From Streptomyces sp. R44 (GTDB lineage Bacteria; Actinomycetota; Actinomycetes; Streptomycetales; Streptomycetaceae): DNA of 64,000 bases. Under the pieces are notes generated by a model. It was not told where the DNA came from. It did no database searches and saw only the letters and a list, made by a program, of their open reading frames with translations. The DNA is taken from assembly GCF_041053105.1 (NCBI RefSeq), contig NZ_CP163444.1:3038001-3102000 (forward strand), written 5' to 3'. Shown piece by piece: positions 35,352-43,722 of this stretch. Both the position numbers and the translations under genes were made by a program. The number at the start of each line of letters is the position of its first letter. The first letter of the stretch is position 1.

Positions 35352-37903
35352 GCGGGGAGACGGGTGTGGGCAGCTGTCAGCGTCCTTCGTGCGAGGGTTC
35401 GTACGAGGACATGGGAGGCGGCGAGCTGTACTGCGACACCTGCGGTCTCGCGCCGGTCGTCGCGCCCGGGGGCCTGATCGGGTCGACGCCGACCGGAATG
35501 GCGGTGCCGGGGAAGGGGACGGGCGTCGGGGGGCCTGACTCGGCCTCCTCACGGAGCAGTTCGCGTGCGTCCTCGCGTGCCTCGTCCCGGTCCTCGACCT
35601 CGCGCCGTTCGGTCTCCGGCCGGCTCTCGCGCTCGCTCTCCGGGGCCTCCGGCGCCTCGACGGGCCGCTCGGTGTCGGTGCGCAGCTCGGGCTCGTCGAC
35701 CGGGCAGTCCGCCCGTAGCCGGCTGGGCGCGGGTCTGGTGACGATCCCCGAGGTGCCGCGTCCCGACCCGCGGGCGGCGGTGATGGAGAACGCCGAGGTT
35801 CCCGAGCGGAAGCGTTTCTGCTCCCGTTCGGACTGCGGGGCTCCGGTGGGCCGCGCGCGGGGCGACCGGCCGGGCCGCACGGAGGGCTTCTGCACCAACT
35901 GCGGGCACCCGTACTCCTTCGTGCCGAAGCTACGCGCCGGGGACATCGTCCACGGCCAGTACGAGGTCGCGGGCTGCCTCGCGCACGGCGGGCTCGGCTG
36001 GATCTACCTCGCGGTCGACCGGGCCGTCTCCGACCGGTGGGTGGTCCTCAAGGGCCTCCTCGACACCGGCGACCAGGACGCCATGGCCGCGGCGATCTCC
36101 GAGCGCCGCTTCCTCGCCGAGATCGAGCACTCCAACATCGTCCGCATCTACAACTTCGTCGAGCACCTCGACCCGCGCACCGGCTCCCTGGACGGCTACA
36201 TCGTCATGGAGTACGTCGGCGGCAAGTCGCTCAAGGAGATCGCCAACGACCGGCGCACCCCCGACGGCCGGCGCGATCCGCTGCCGGTGGAGCAGGCCTG
36301 CGCGTACGGCATCGAGGCGCTGGAGGCGCTCGGGCACCTGCACAGCCGCAACCTGCTGTACTGCGACTTCAAGGTCGACAACGCCATCCAGACCGAGGAC
36401 CAGCTGAAGCTCATCGACATGGGCGCGGTCCGGCGGATGGACGACGACGAGTCCGCGATCTACGGCACGGTCGGCTACCAGGCGCCGGAGGTGGCCGAGG
36501 TCGGCCCCTCGGTCGCCAGCGACCTGTACACGGTGGCGCGCACGCTCGCCGTGATGACCTTCGACTTCCAGGGCTACACGAACGTCTTCGTGGACTCGCT
36601 GCCCGACCCGGAGCACATCGAGGTCTTCCGGACGTACGAGTCGTACTACCGCTTCCTGGTCCGCGCCACCGACCCGGACCCGGCCCGCCGGTTCTCCTCC
36701 GCGCAGGAGATGGCGGAGCAGCTGACGGGTGTGCTGCGCGAGGTCGTGGCGCTCCAGTCGGGGCGGCCCCGGCCGGCGCTGTCGACGCTGTTCGGCACGG
36801 AGGTGCGGGTCACGGACACCGCGCTGTTCGCCGAACTGACGGAGGACGTGTCGCTGCTCGGCGCGCGGAAGGCCGGGCGGAAGCGGGCCGAACTCCCCCC
36901 GGCGGCCGGGGTTCCGCAGCAGACCGGCCCCGCCGGGCCGACCGGCTCCGGCGCGGGCTCCGGGCTCGCGGAGCTGCTCGCGCCGCTCGACGCGCCCGCC
37001 ACCGCGCTCGCGCTGCCCGTGCCGCGCGTCGACACGAGCGACCCCAACGCCGGTTTCCTCGCCGGTCTCGCGGCCGCCGCCCCCGCGGAGCTCCTCGGGG
37101 CGCTCCAGGGCGCGCCCGCGCCCTCCGCCGAGCTGCGGCTGCGCACCCTGCGGGCCCAGCTGGAGCTGGGCGACCTGCCCGCCGCCGCGCGGACCCTCGC
37201 CGGCCTGGAGGAGCGGGACCCGGACGACTGGCGGGTCGTCTGGTGCCGAGGCGTCGCCTCCCTGGTGACCGGGGACCACGAGCACGCGGCCCTCGCCTTC
37301 GACGCGGTGTACGACGCCTTCCCCGGCGAGCCCGCGCCGAAGCTGGCCCTCGGGATCTGCGCCGAGGTCCTGGGACAGCTGGACAACGCCGCGGAGTACT
37401 ACCGCCTCGTGTGGGCCACGGACCCCAGCTTCGTCAGCGCCGCCTTCGGGCTCGCCCGGGTCCGGCTCGCGGCGGGCGACCGCACCGGAGCCGTACAGGC
37501 CCTGGAGTCCGTACCGGAGGCGTCGATCCACTACACGGCGGCGCGGGTCGCGGCCGTGCGGGCGCGGCTGCGGCGGCGTCCGGCGCACGAGCCGCTCGGC
37601 ACCGATCTGACGGCCGCCGCGGCGCAGGTCTCCGCGCTCCAGGGTTTCGGTCTGGACGCGGTGCGCCGGGAGCGCCTGTCGACGGAGGTGCTCGGGACGG
37701 CGCTCGACTGGGTACTCTCCGGGAGTCCCGGTGCGGCACCGGGCGGCGGCGCGCTGCTGCTCGGCAGTGAACTGGACGAGCGCGGACTGCGCTTCGGCCT
37801 CGAACGCTCGTACCGGGTGCTGGCCCGGCTCGCCCAGCGGGGCGAGGAGAGGATCGAACTGGTGGAGCGGGCCAACCGCTTCCGCCCCCGGACGTGGGTG
37901 TGA
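35348..37903 (+). CDS. PknG-like Ser/Thr protein kinase with zinc ribbons and TPR region
   Basis: The 851-residue protein has three parts. The N terminus carries two four-Cys zinc-binding clusters (Cys10/15/29/32 and Cys158/163/182/185) separated by a Ser/Arg-rich linker. The kinase domain (about 195-470) has a glycine loop at AHGGLGW (212-218), Lys235, catalytic Asp340 in LYCDFKVDN and Asp357 in IDMGAVRR. The C terminus is TPR-like. This order, rubredoxin-type metal site - kinase - TPR, is that of mycobacterial PknG. The usual HRD is YCD and DFG is DMG, as divergent as PknG's own variants. Starts at GTG 35348 overlapping the previous stop (GTGA). A metabolic-control kinase that phosphorylates the FHA protein of this cluster is the working model. 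Confidence 0.88.
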   Translation: MSGETGVGSCQRPSCEGSYEDMGGGELYCDTCGLAPVVAPGGLIGSTPTGMAVPGKGTGVGGPDSASSRSSSRASSRASSRSSTSRRSVSGRLSRSLSGASGASTGRSVSVRSSGSSTGQSARSRLGAGLVTIPEVPRPDPRAAVMENAEVPERKRFCSRSDCGAPVGRARGDRPGRTEGFCTNCGHPYSFVPKLRAGDIVHGQYEVAGCLAHGGLGWIYLAVDRAVSDRWVVLKGLLDTGDQDAMAAAISERRFLAEIEHSNIVRIYNFVEHLDPRTGSLDGYIVMEYVGGKSLKEIANDRRTPDGRRDPLPVEQACAYGIEALEALGHLHSRNLLYCDFKVDNAIQTEDQLKLIDMGAVRRMDDDESAIYGTVGYQAPEVAEVGPSVASDLYTVARTLAVMTFDFQGYTNVFVDSLPDPEHIEVFRTYESYYRFLVRATDPDPARRFSSAQEMAEQLTGVLREVVALQSGRPRPALSTLFGTEVRVTDTALFAELTEDVSLLGARKAGRKRAELPPAAGVPQQTGPAGPTGSGAGSGLAELLAPLDAPATALALPVPRVDTSDPNAGFLAGLAAAAPAELLGALQGAPAPSAELRLRTLRAQLELGDLPAAARTLAGLEERDPDDWRVVWCRGVASLVTGDHEHAALAFDAVYDAFPGEPAPKLALGICAEVLGQLDNAAEYYRLVWATDPSFVSAAFGLARVRLAAGDRTGAVQALESVPEASIHYTAARVAAVRARLRRRPAHEPLGTDLTAAAAQVSALQGFGLDAVRRERLSTEVLGTALDWVLSGSPGAAPGGGALLLGSELDERGLRFGLERSYRVLARLAQRGEERIELVERANRFRPRTWV

Positions 37904-37905
37904 AG

Positions 37906-39321
37906 ATGTCCCAGAAGCCGAAGCCGTCGCACGGACTTACCGCCTGCCCGGGCTGCGCGGAGCCGCTGGACTCGGGTGACCGGTTCTGCGGGGCGTGCGG
38001 CTACGACCTGTCGGCCGCGCCCGCCGCCGAGGCCGAGCCGGATCGCCCGACCGTGGCGATCGGCATGCCCGTGGCCTGGCCGGAAGCCCCGCCCCGCGAC
38101 CCCGGTTCGCTCTCGACCGCGACCCAGCACCCGGGCGACCTGCCGGGCACCGACTCCGGCGGCCACGACCTCCCGACGATGGAGGTCCGCACGGACGGGC
38201 CGACCCCTGCTCCCGGCCTGGCCCCGGCATCCGTGTCCCCCACGGCCGAGGGGGACTTCGAGCTGGCCGCGCCCGATCCCCGTACCGCTGTGAGAGCGGA
38301 TCCGGCCCCCGCCGCCGCGCCCGCCCCGGCCACCGCGACTCCCGCTCCCGCGCCCGCCGCCCCCGAGCCCGCCGCGGCTCCCGCTCCCGCGCCCGCCGCC
38401 GTCCTCTGCGTGGCCTGCCGCGCCGGACGGGTGGACACCGACGGGTACTGCGAGAACTGCGGGCACGCCCAGCCGCGCGAGCGCGACCACATGGAGCGGG
38501 AGCTCACCGGCGTCGCCGCCGTCAGCGACCGCGGACTGCGCCACCACCGCAACGAGGACGCGTTCGCCGTCTCGGCGACCACGCTGCCCGACGGCTCCCC
38601 CGCCACCCTCGCGATCGTCTGCGACGGCGTCTCCTCGGCGACCCGCCCCGACGAGGCCTCCGCCGCCGCCGCGGAGGCGGCCGGTGCCTCGCTGCTCGCC
38701 GCGCTCCCCCGGGGCACGCACCCGCAGCAGGCGATGCACGAGGCGATCGTGGCCGCCGCCGAGGCCGTCAACTCCCTTGCGGAGGAGCCCGGTCAGGGCG
38801 GCTCGGAGCACGACCCGCACCGCCACCGCAACGCCCCGGCCTGCACCATCGTCGGCTCCGTCGTCGCCGCGGGCCTGCTCGTCGTGGGCTGGGTCGGCGA
38901 CAGCCGCGCCTACTGGGTGCCGGACGACCGCAGCACCCCGCCCGCCCGGCTCACCGAGGACGACTCGTGGGCCGCGCAGATGGTCGCGGCGGGCCTGATG
39001 AACGAGGCCGAGGCGTACGCGGACGAGCGCGCCCACGCGATCACCGGCTGGCTCGGCGCCGACTCGTACGAACTCGACCCGCACACGGCGGCGTTCAAGC
39101 CGGACCGCTCCGGCGTGGTGGTGGTCTGCACGGACGGCCTGTGGAACTACGCGGAGGCCGCCGAGGACATGGCCCGGGTCGTCCCGGCCGACGCCGCGGA
39201 CCGCCCGCTGCACAGCGCCCAGGTCCTCGTCGGCCACGCCCTGGACGGCGGAGGCCACGACAACATCACGGTCGCCCTCGTCCCGTTCACCGTCACACCT
39301 CAAGGGGCAGGATCCGCCTGA
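37906..39321 (+). CDS. PP2C-family protein phosphatase with zinc ribbons
   Basis: The 471-residue product starts with a CPGC...CGACG zinc ribbon (about 14-34), a Pro/Ala-rich linker, and a second ribbon CVAC...CENCG (about 168-188). A PP2C domain follows: SDRGLRHHRNEDAF, AIVCDGVSSATRPDE, GWVGDSRAYWV, VVVCTDGLWNY and GGHDNITVALV. These supply the Asp ligands for two metals. It would dephosphorylate Ser/Thr, opposing the adjacent kinase. It starts at ATG 37906 three bases after the kinase stop; GTG 37900, overlapping as GTGA, is also possible. The shared double-ribbon layout with kinase and FHA proteins suggests a common complex. Confidence 0.92.
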   Translation: MSQKPKPSHGLTACPGCAEPLDSGDRFCGACGYDLSAAPAAEAEPDRPTVAIGMPVAWPEAPPRDPGSLSTATQHPGDLPGTDSGGHDLPTMEVRTDGPTPAPGLAPASVSPTAEGDFELAAPDPRTAVRADPAPAAAPAPATATPAPAPAAPEPAAAPAPAPAAVLCVACRAGRVDTDGYCENCGHAQPRERDHMERELTGVAAVSDRGLRHHRNEDAFAVSATTLPDGSPATLAIVCDGVSSATRPDEASAAAAEAAGASLLAALPRGTHPQQAMHEAIVAAAEAVNSLAEEPGQGGSEHDPHRHRNAPACTIVGSVVAAGLLVVGWVGDSRAYWVPDDRSTPPARLTEDDSWAAQMVAAGLMNEAEAYADERAHAITGWLGADSYELDPHTAAFKPDRSGVVVVCTDGLWNYAEAAEDMARVVPADAADRPLHSAQVLVGHALDGGGHDNITVALVPFTVTPQGAGSA

Positions 39322-39385
39322 GAGCGGTCGCCGATCCCCGTCCCCTTCACCGTCGTCGCGTCAGTCGCGTAGGAGCCGAAAACAG

Positions 39386-40711
39386 ATGGCGAACTTCTCC
39401 AAGCCGACCGTGCCCCAGTTCTCGGTGGACGTCTACCAGAACGAGTTCCTGCCGGAGGGCGGCCGGGACGTCAGCGCGATCGTCACCGTCACCTCGACCG
39501 GCGGCGGCACGACCGGAGGCTTCGCGGGCGGCGACCCGGCCGCGACCGGTGTCGTGATCATGCTCGACTGCTCCGGCTCGATGGACTACCCCGCCACCAA
39601 GATGCGCGGCGCGCGCGAGGCGACCGCCGCCGCCATCGACACCCTGCGCGACGGCACCCGCTTCGCCGTCGTCGCCGGGACGCACGTGGCGAAGGAGGTC
39701 TACCCGGCCGACGGCGGCCTCGCCGTCGCCGACTCCCGGACCCGCGCCGAGGCCAAGGAGGCGCTGCGCCGGCTCTCCGCGAGCGGCGGCACCGCGATCG
39801 GCACCTGGCTGCGCCTCGCGGACCGGCTTCTCTCCTCCGCCGAGCTCACCATCCGGCACGGCATCCTGCTCACCGACGGCCGCAACGAGCACGAGTCGCC
39901 GGCCGAGCTGCGGGACGCGCTCGACGCCTGCGCGGGCCGGTTCACCTGCGACGCGCGCGGGGTCGGCACCGACTGGGAGGTCAAGGAGGTCACCGGGATC
40001 GCCTCGGCGCTCCTCGGCACCGCCGACATCGTCGCCGACCCGGCCGGACTCGCCGCCGACTTCACGGCGATGATGGAGCACGCGATGGGCAAGGGCGTCG
40101 CGGACGTCGCCCTGCGCCTGTGGACCCCGGTGGGGGTCGAGATCATGTTCGTGAAGCAGGTCGCGCCCGCGGTCGAGGACCTCACCGGCCGGCGCACCGA
40201 GGCCGGGCCGCGCGCCGGGGACTACCCGACGGGCTCGTGGGGCGACGAGTCCCGCGACTACCACGTGAGCGTGCGGGTCCCGCGCGCGGCGGTCGGCCAG
40301 GAGATGCTCGCCGCCCGGGTCTCCCTGCTCGCGCCGGACCCGGCGGGCGGCGATCCGCGCCCGCTGTCTCAAGGACTGGTACGGGCGGTGTGGACGGACG
40401 ACCTCGCGATGTCGACGTCGATCAACCCGCAGGTCGCGCACTACACGGGCCAGGCCGAGCTGGCGGACGTCATCCAGCAGGGTCTCGATGCCCGCAAATC
40501 GGGCGATCGCGACGGCGCGACGGCCAAGCTGGGCCGTGCCGTGCAGCTCGCGGCGGCCTCCGGCAACGCGGATACGGCGAAACTGCTTTCGAAGGTGGTC
40601 GACGTCGTCGACGCGGCGACCGGTACTGTGCGTTTGAAGGCGAAGGTCGCGGAAGCGGACGAGATGACACTCGAGACCCGCTCCACCAAGACCGTTCGCG
40701 TCAAGAGGTAG
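39386..40711 (+). CDS. von Willebrand factor A domain protein (TerY-like)
   Basis: The 441-residue protein has a VWA domain with an intact MIDAS: Asp61-x-Ser63-x-Ser65 in MLDCSGSMD, a Thr in SGGTAIGTWL and an Asp in ILLTDGRNEHES. It lacks a signal peptide, so it is cytoplasmic. About 200 residues of beta and helical sequence follow. VWA proteins act as metal-dependent protein-interaction hubs. Together with a PP2C gene and a kinase gene this resembles the TerY-P triad linked by comparative genomics to Ter stress systems. It lies 64 bp after the phosphatase. Confidence 0.9.
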   Translation: MANFSKPTVPQFSVDVYQNEFLPEGGRDVSAIVTVTSTGGGTTGGFAGGDPAATGVVIMLDCSGSMDYPATKMRGAREATAAAIDTLRDGTRFAVVAGTHVAKEVYPADGGLAVADSRTRAEAKEALRRLSASGGTAIGTWLRLADRLLSSAELTIRHGILLTDGRNEHESPAELRDALDACAGRFTCDARGVGTDWEVKEVTGIASALLGTADIVADPAGLAADFTAMMEHAMGKGVADVALRLWTPVGVEIMFVKQVAPAVEDLTGRRTEAGPRAGDYPTGSWGDESRDYHVSVRVPRAAVGQEMLAARVSLLAPDPAGGDPRPLSQGLVRAVWTDDLAMSTSINPQVAHYTGQAELADVIQQGLDARKSGDRDGATAKLGRAVQLAAASGNADTAKLLSKVVDVVDAATGTVRLKAKVAEADEMTLETRSTKTVRVKR

Positions 40712-40752
40712 CCCGGCCACCGGGCCGGACGACGAGAGGGGGAAGCACCGAC

Positions 40753-42105
40753 ATGCCGACCTGCCCGAACGGACACCAGTCGGTCTCCGACGACTGGTGC
40801 GAGGTCTGCGGCCATCGCATGGCCGGGGCGGGTGCGCCGACGGGTGCCGTACCGCCGCCTCCCCCGCCGCCGCCCCCCGCGTACGGATACCCCGGCCCCG
40901 CCGGCCCCGGCCAGGCCCCACCGGGCCCGCCGCAGGGCCCCCCGCCGGGCGCCCCGGGAAACTTCGGTCCCGGACCCTCCCCGGCTCCCGGCGCTCCCGG
41001 CCCCTTCGGCGCCCCCGCCGCCCCCGGTGGCTTCGGCCCCGGTGGCGACCCGAACGCGACGGCCCAGGCGGAGCTCTGCCCGCAGTGCCGTACGCCGCGC
41101 GAGCACATGGCGCCGTTCTGCGAGGAGTGCCGCTGGAACTTCCTCACGAACACGGCGACCTCGTACACGCCGCTGGCCCCGCACAACGCCCCGCCGCAGC
41201 AGCCCGGGCCGCCGCCCGGCCTCAACCTGCCGCCGGGCTTCCAGTCCCCGCCCCCCGCGCCGCCGCAGCAGCAGCCCCCGCAGCAGCCGGACCCCTTCGG
41301 CTACCAGGGCTCGCGGCCCTCGCAGGTGAACCGGCCGGCCGAGCCGCTGGGCGCCGAGCCCACCCACCACCAGGCTCCGCCGCAGCGCCCGCAGGCCCAG
41401 CAGCAGCCGCCCGCCCCGCCCGCGTACCTCCAGGCCCCGGCCCAGGCCCCGGCCCCGCCGGCGCCGCCGCAGCCGCGCGCGGACGACGACTGGGTCCTGT
41501 CGCCGCCGTCGCAGCACCAGCCGCCGCAGGCCCCGCCGGCCCCGCCGCAGCACCAGGCGCCGCAGGCCCCGCCCCACCAGGCGCCCCCGCAGCAGCACCA
41601 GCCGCAGCCTCCGCAGCACCAGGGGCCCCCGCCGCACCAGGCGCCGCAGCCTCCTCAGCAGTTCCAGCCGCCGCAGACGCCCCCGCAGCCGCAGCAGCCG
41701 CTCGTCTGGACCGCGGTCATCGGTCCCGACCGCGAGTACTTCATGGCGATGATGCAGCGCAGCGGTCCGGAGGCCACGGGCCTGAACCTGCCCGCGTACT
41801 CGCCGGACAAGCACGTGCCGCTGCAGGGCAACCAGGTGTCCATCGGCCGCCGCCGGCACTCCACCGGGGAGTCCCCCGACATCGACCTGTCGGTGCCGCC
41901 GGAGGACCCGGGCGTCTCGCACCAGCACGCCGTGCTGGTGCAGCAGCCGGACGGCTCGTGGGCGGTGGTGGACCAGAACTCCACCAACGGCACCACGGTC
42001 AACGGCGGCGAGGAGCCGATCCAGCCCTACGTCCCCGTCCAGCTCCAGGACGGCGACCGGGTGCACGTCGGCGCCTGGACCACGATCACCATCCGCTGCG
42101 TCTGA
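40753..42105 (+). CDS. FHA-domain protein with zinc ribbons and Pro/Gln-rich linker
   Basis: The 450-residue product begins with a zinc ribbon (CPNGHQSVSDDWCEVCG) and has a second (CPQC...CEEC at about 108-130). About 190 residues of Pro/Gln-rich linker follow, then a C-terminal FHA domain (about 340-450) with VSIGRRRHS, GVSHQHAVLV and DQNSTNGTTVNG. Those are the conserved phosphothreonine-binding elements. In mycobacteria the FHA protein GarA is the substrate through which PknG controls 2-oxoglutarate metabolism. This protein is a different, longer architecture but could have the same place in the circuit. ATG 40753 follows GAGGGGGAAG. It is the last gene of the block and faces a convergent methyltransferase. 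Confidence 0.9.
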   Translation: MPTCPNGHQSVSDDWCEVCGHRMAGAGAPTGAVPPPPPPPPPAYGYPGPAGPGQAPPGPPQGPPPGAPGNFGPGPSPAPGAPGPFGAPAAPGGFGPGGDPNATAQAELCPQCRTPREHMAPFCEECRWNFLTNTATSYTPLAPHNAPPQQPGPPPGLNLPPGFQSPPPAPPQQQPPQQPDPFGYQGSRPSQVNRPAEPLGAEPTHHQAPPQRPQAQQQPPAPPAYLQAPAQAPAPPAPPQPRADDDWVLSPPSQHQPPQAPPAPPQHQAPQAPPHQAPPQQHQPQPPQHQGPPPHQAPQPPQQFQPPQTPPQPQQPLVWTAVIGPDREYFMAMMQRSGPEATGLNLPAYSPDKHVPLQGNQVSIGRRRHSTGESPDIDLSVPPEDPGVSHQHAVLVQQPDGSWAVVDQNSTNGTTVNGGEEPIQPYVPVQLQDGDRVHVGAWTTITIRCV

Positions 42106-42114
42106 CGGGCGGCC

Positions 42115-43065
42115 TCAGCGCAGGGGCCAGGCGTACGGCCCCGCCGGGTCGTCCAGCCAGGCCCACTGCCGGTCGCCGCTGACCGTCACCCCGAAGCGCT
42201 CCCGCTCCGGCCGCCGCTCGCGCAGCCAGAGCGAGAGCGCTTCGCGTCTGTCGAGGCTCCCCGCAACCAGTCCCCACAGGAAGAGGAAGCGCTCGTCCCC
42301 GGCGGGTCCGTGGCGCGGGACGGCCGGGGAGACGGTCTGGGCGGCGACGCCCCGCAGCGCCACGAAGTACGCGGAGGTCGCGAGGAAGCGACCCTCGGCG
42401 TGCGTGGCGTCGCGCACCCGCAGCAGGATCAGCCCGGTGGAGAGCGGGGCGAGGACGAGCGCGCCGGGCCGGCACTGGGCGAGCCAGGGGTACGGCACGG
42501 CGGGCACCTCGCAGGTGGCCACGATCCGGTCGTACGGGGCGTGCTCGGGGCAGCCCCGGGCGCCGTCGGCGGCGAGCACCGCGGGCCGGTACCCGGCGGC
42601 GGCGAGATGGGTGCGGGCCGATTCGGCGATCTCCTCGTCGAGGTCGACGGTGGTGACGTGCTCCGCGCCGAGGCGGTGGCAGAGCAGGGCCGCGTGGTAG
42701 CCGCTGCCGGCGCCGATCTCCAGGACGTCGTCCCCGTCGCGTACCTCCAGGGCGTCGAGCATCAGCGCCATCAAGGAGGGCTGGCTGGCGGAGGAGACCA
42801 GGTCCCCGTCCCGTACCCGGGTGGCGATCGCCGTGTCGTCGTACGCCCCGCGCAGCCAGCGCTCCCGCCGCTCCGGCTCGGGGTCGCCGGCCCAGAGCCG
42901 CTCGTAGCCGCCGGGCGCGGAGACGTAGTAGTACGGGACGAAGAGATGGCGCGGCACCTCGGCGAAGGCGGCCCGCCAGGCGGGGTCGGTCAGCAGACCG
43001 TCCGCCTCCAGCTCCCGCACGAGCGCGCGCCGCTCCCGCGCCCCGGCCCCGGCGAACTCGTCCAT
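42115..43065 (-). CDS. PCMT-type (protein-L-isoaspartate) methyltransferase family protein
   Basis: The 316-residue cytoplasmic protein has the Rossmann SAM motif DVLEIGAGSGYHAALLC, followed by the acidic strand VTTVDLDEE. The PCMT-type lead-in SQPSLMALMLDALEVRDGD is present. Classical PCMT repairs isoaspartyl residues. This version is longer, with about 100 extra C-terminal residues, and belongs to an actinobacterial subfamily often of unknown acceptor. It is not beside a lanthipeptide precursor, so modification of such a peptide is not supported. Divergent from the truncated-haemoglobin gene. Confidence 0.85.
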   Translation of the reverse strand: MDEFAGAGARERRALVRELEADGLLTDPAWRAAFAEVPRHLFVPYYYVSAPGGYERLWAGDPEPERRERWLRGAYDDTAIATRVRDGDLVSSASQPSLMALMLDALEVRDGDDVLEIGAGSGYHAALLCHRLGAEHVTTVDLDEEIAESARTHLAAAGYRPAVLAADGARGCPEHAPYDRIVATCEVPAVPYPWLAQCRPGALVLAPLSTGLILLRVRDATHAEGRFLATSAYFVALRGVAAQTVSPAVPRHGPAGDERFLFLWGLVAGSLDRREALSLWLRERRPERERFGVTVSGDRQWAWLDDPAGPYAWPLR

Positions 43066-43163
43066 GGGTCCACTCTCCCGCCCTCCGGGCCCCCGGGGCG
43101 ACCGCCCGTACAGGTGGTCCTAGGGCTCCGGTCCTCCGCCGGGGCATCTGAGACGATGGAACG

Positions 43164-43568
43164 GTGAACGAGATTCCCGGGGAAACAGTGCAGGAGCAGA
43201 CCTTCTACGAGCAGGTCGGCGGCGAGGAGACGTTCCGCCGTCTGGTCCACCGCTTCTACGAGGGCGTCGCGGCGGACCCGCTGCTGCGCCCGATGTACCC
43301 CGAGGAGGACCTCGGCCCGGCCGAGGAGCGCCTGGCCCTCTTCCTGATGCAGTACTGGGGCGGCCCCCGCACCTACAGCGACCACCGCGGCCACCCCCGG
43401 CTCCGGATGCGCCACGCGCCGTTCACCGTGGACCAGGCCGCCCACGACGCCTGGCTCCGTCATATGCGCGACGCCCTCGACTCGCTCGGCCTCGCCCCGG
43501 AGCACGAGACGGAGCTGTGGCGCTATCTGACGTACGCGGCGGCGTCGATGGTGAACAGCGCGAGCTGA
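43164..43568 (+). CDS. glbO: Group II truncated haemoglobin
   Basis: The 134-residue globin has Tyr32 (B10) in HRFYEGV, the proximal His84 (F8) in RLRMRHAPF and Trp97 (G8) in DAWLRHM, the signature of group [16 protein letters not shown] begins the A helix. GTG 43164 gives a normal length with a short N-terminal tail. Relatives bind oxygen tightly and act in oxygen or NO chemistry. It is divergent from the methyltransferase and probably monocistronic; no ferredoxin or reductase partner is adjacent. Confidence 0.93.
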   Translation: MNEIPGETVQEQTFYEQVGGEETFRRLVHRFYEGVAADPLLRPMYPEEDLGPAEERLALFLMQYWGGPRTYSDHRGHPRLRMRHAPFTVDQAAHDAWLRHMRDALDSLGLAPEHETELWRYLTYAAASMVNSAS

Positions 43569-43599
43569 AGGATCCCCCTGCCCCCTCCACGGACTGAAA

Positions 43600-43617
43600 C
43601 GTTCCGGACACGGAACG
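43600..43617. promoter_or_regulatory. Small inverted repeat between glbO and the FtsX operon
   Basis: CGTTCCG (43600-43606) and CGGAACG (43611-43617) flank GACA. It lies 106 bp upstream of the permease start and 32 bp after glbO. It could be an operator for the ABC genes or a weak terminator of glbO. Confidence 0.4.
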
Positions 43618-43722
43618 CCGAATAACGGTCACGATCCCATCAAGGTCCGTGTGGAAGCGGTTACCAGCGACGCGTGCCCTCTGAAAGCATCCGAGGAAAC
43701 TTCAGCGGGTCCAGGGGGATGG

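Noticed and set aside
42115..43065. Lanthipeptide-type isoaspartyl methyltransferase
   Set aside because: No precursor peptide, LanB/LanC or other RiPP gene is adjacent. A stand-alone PCMT-family protein is the safer call.
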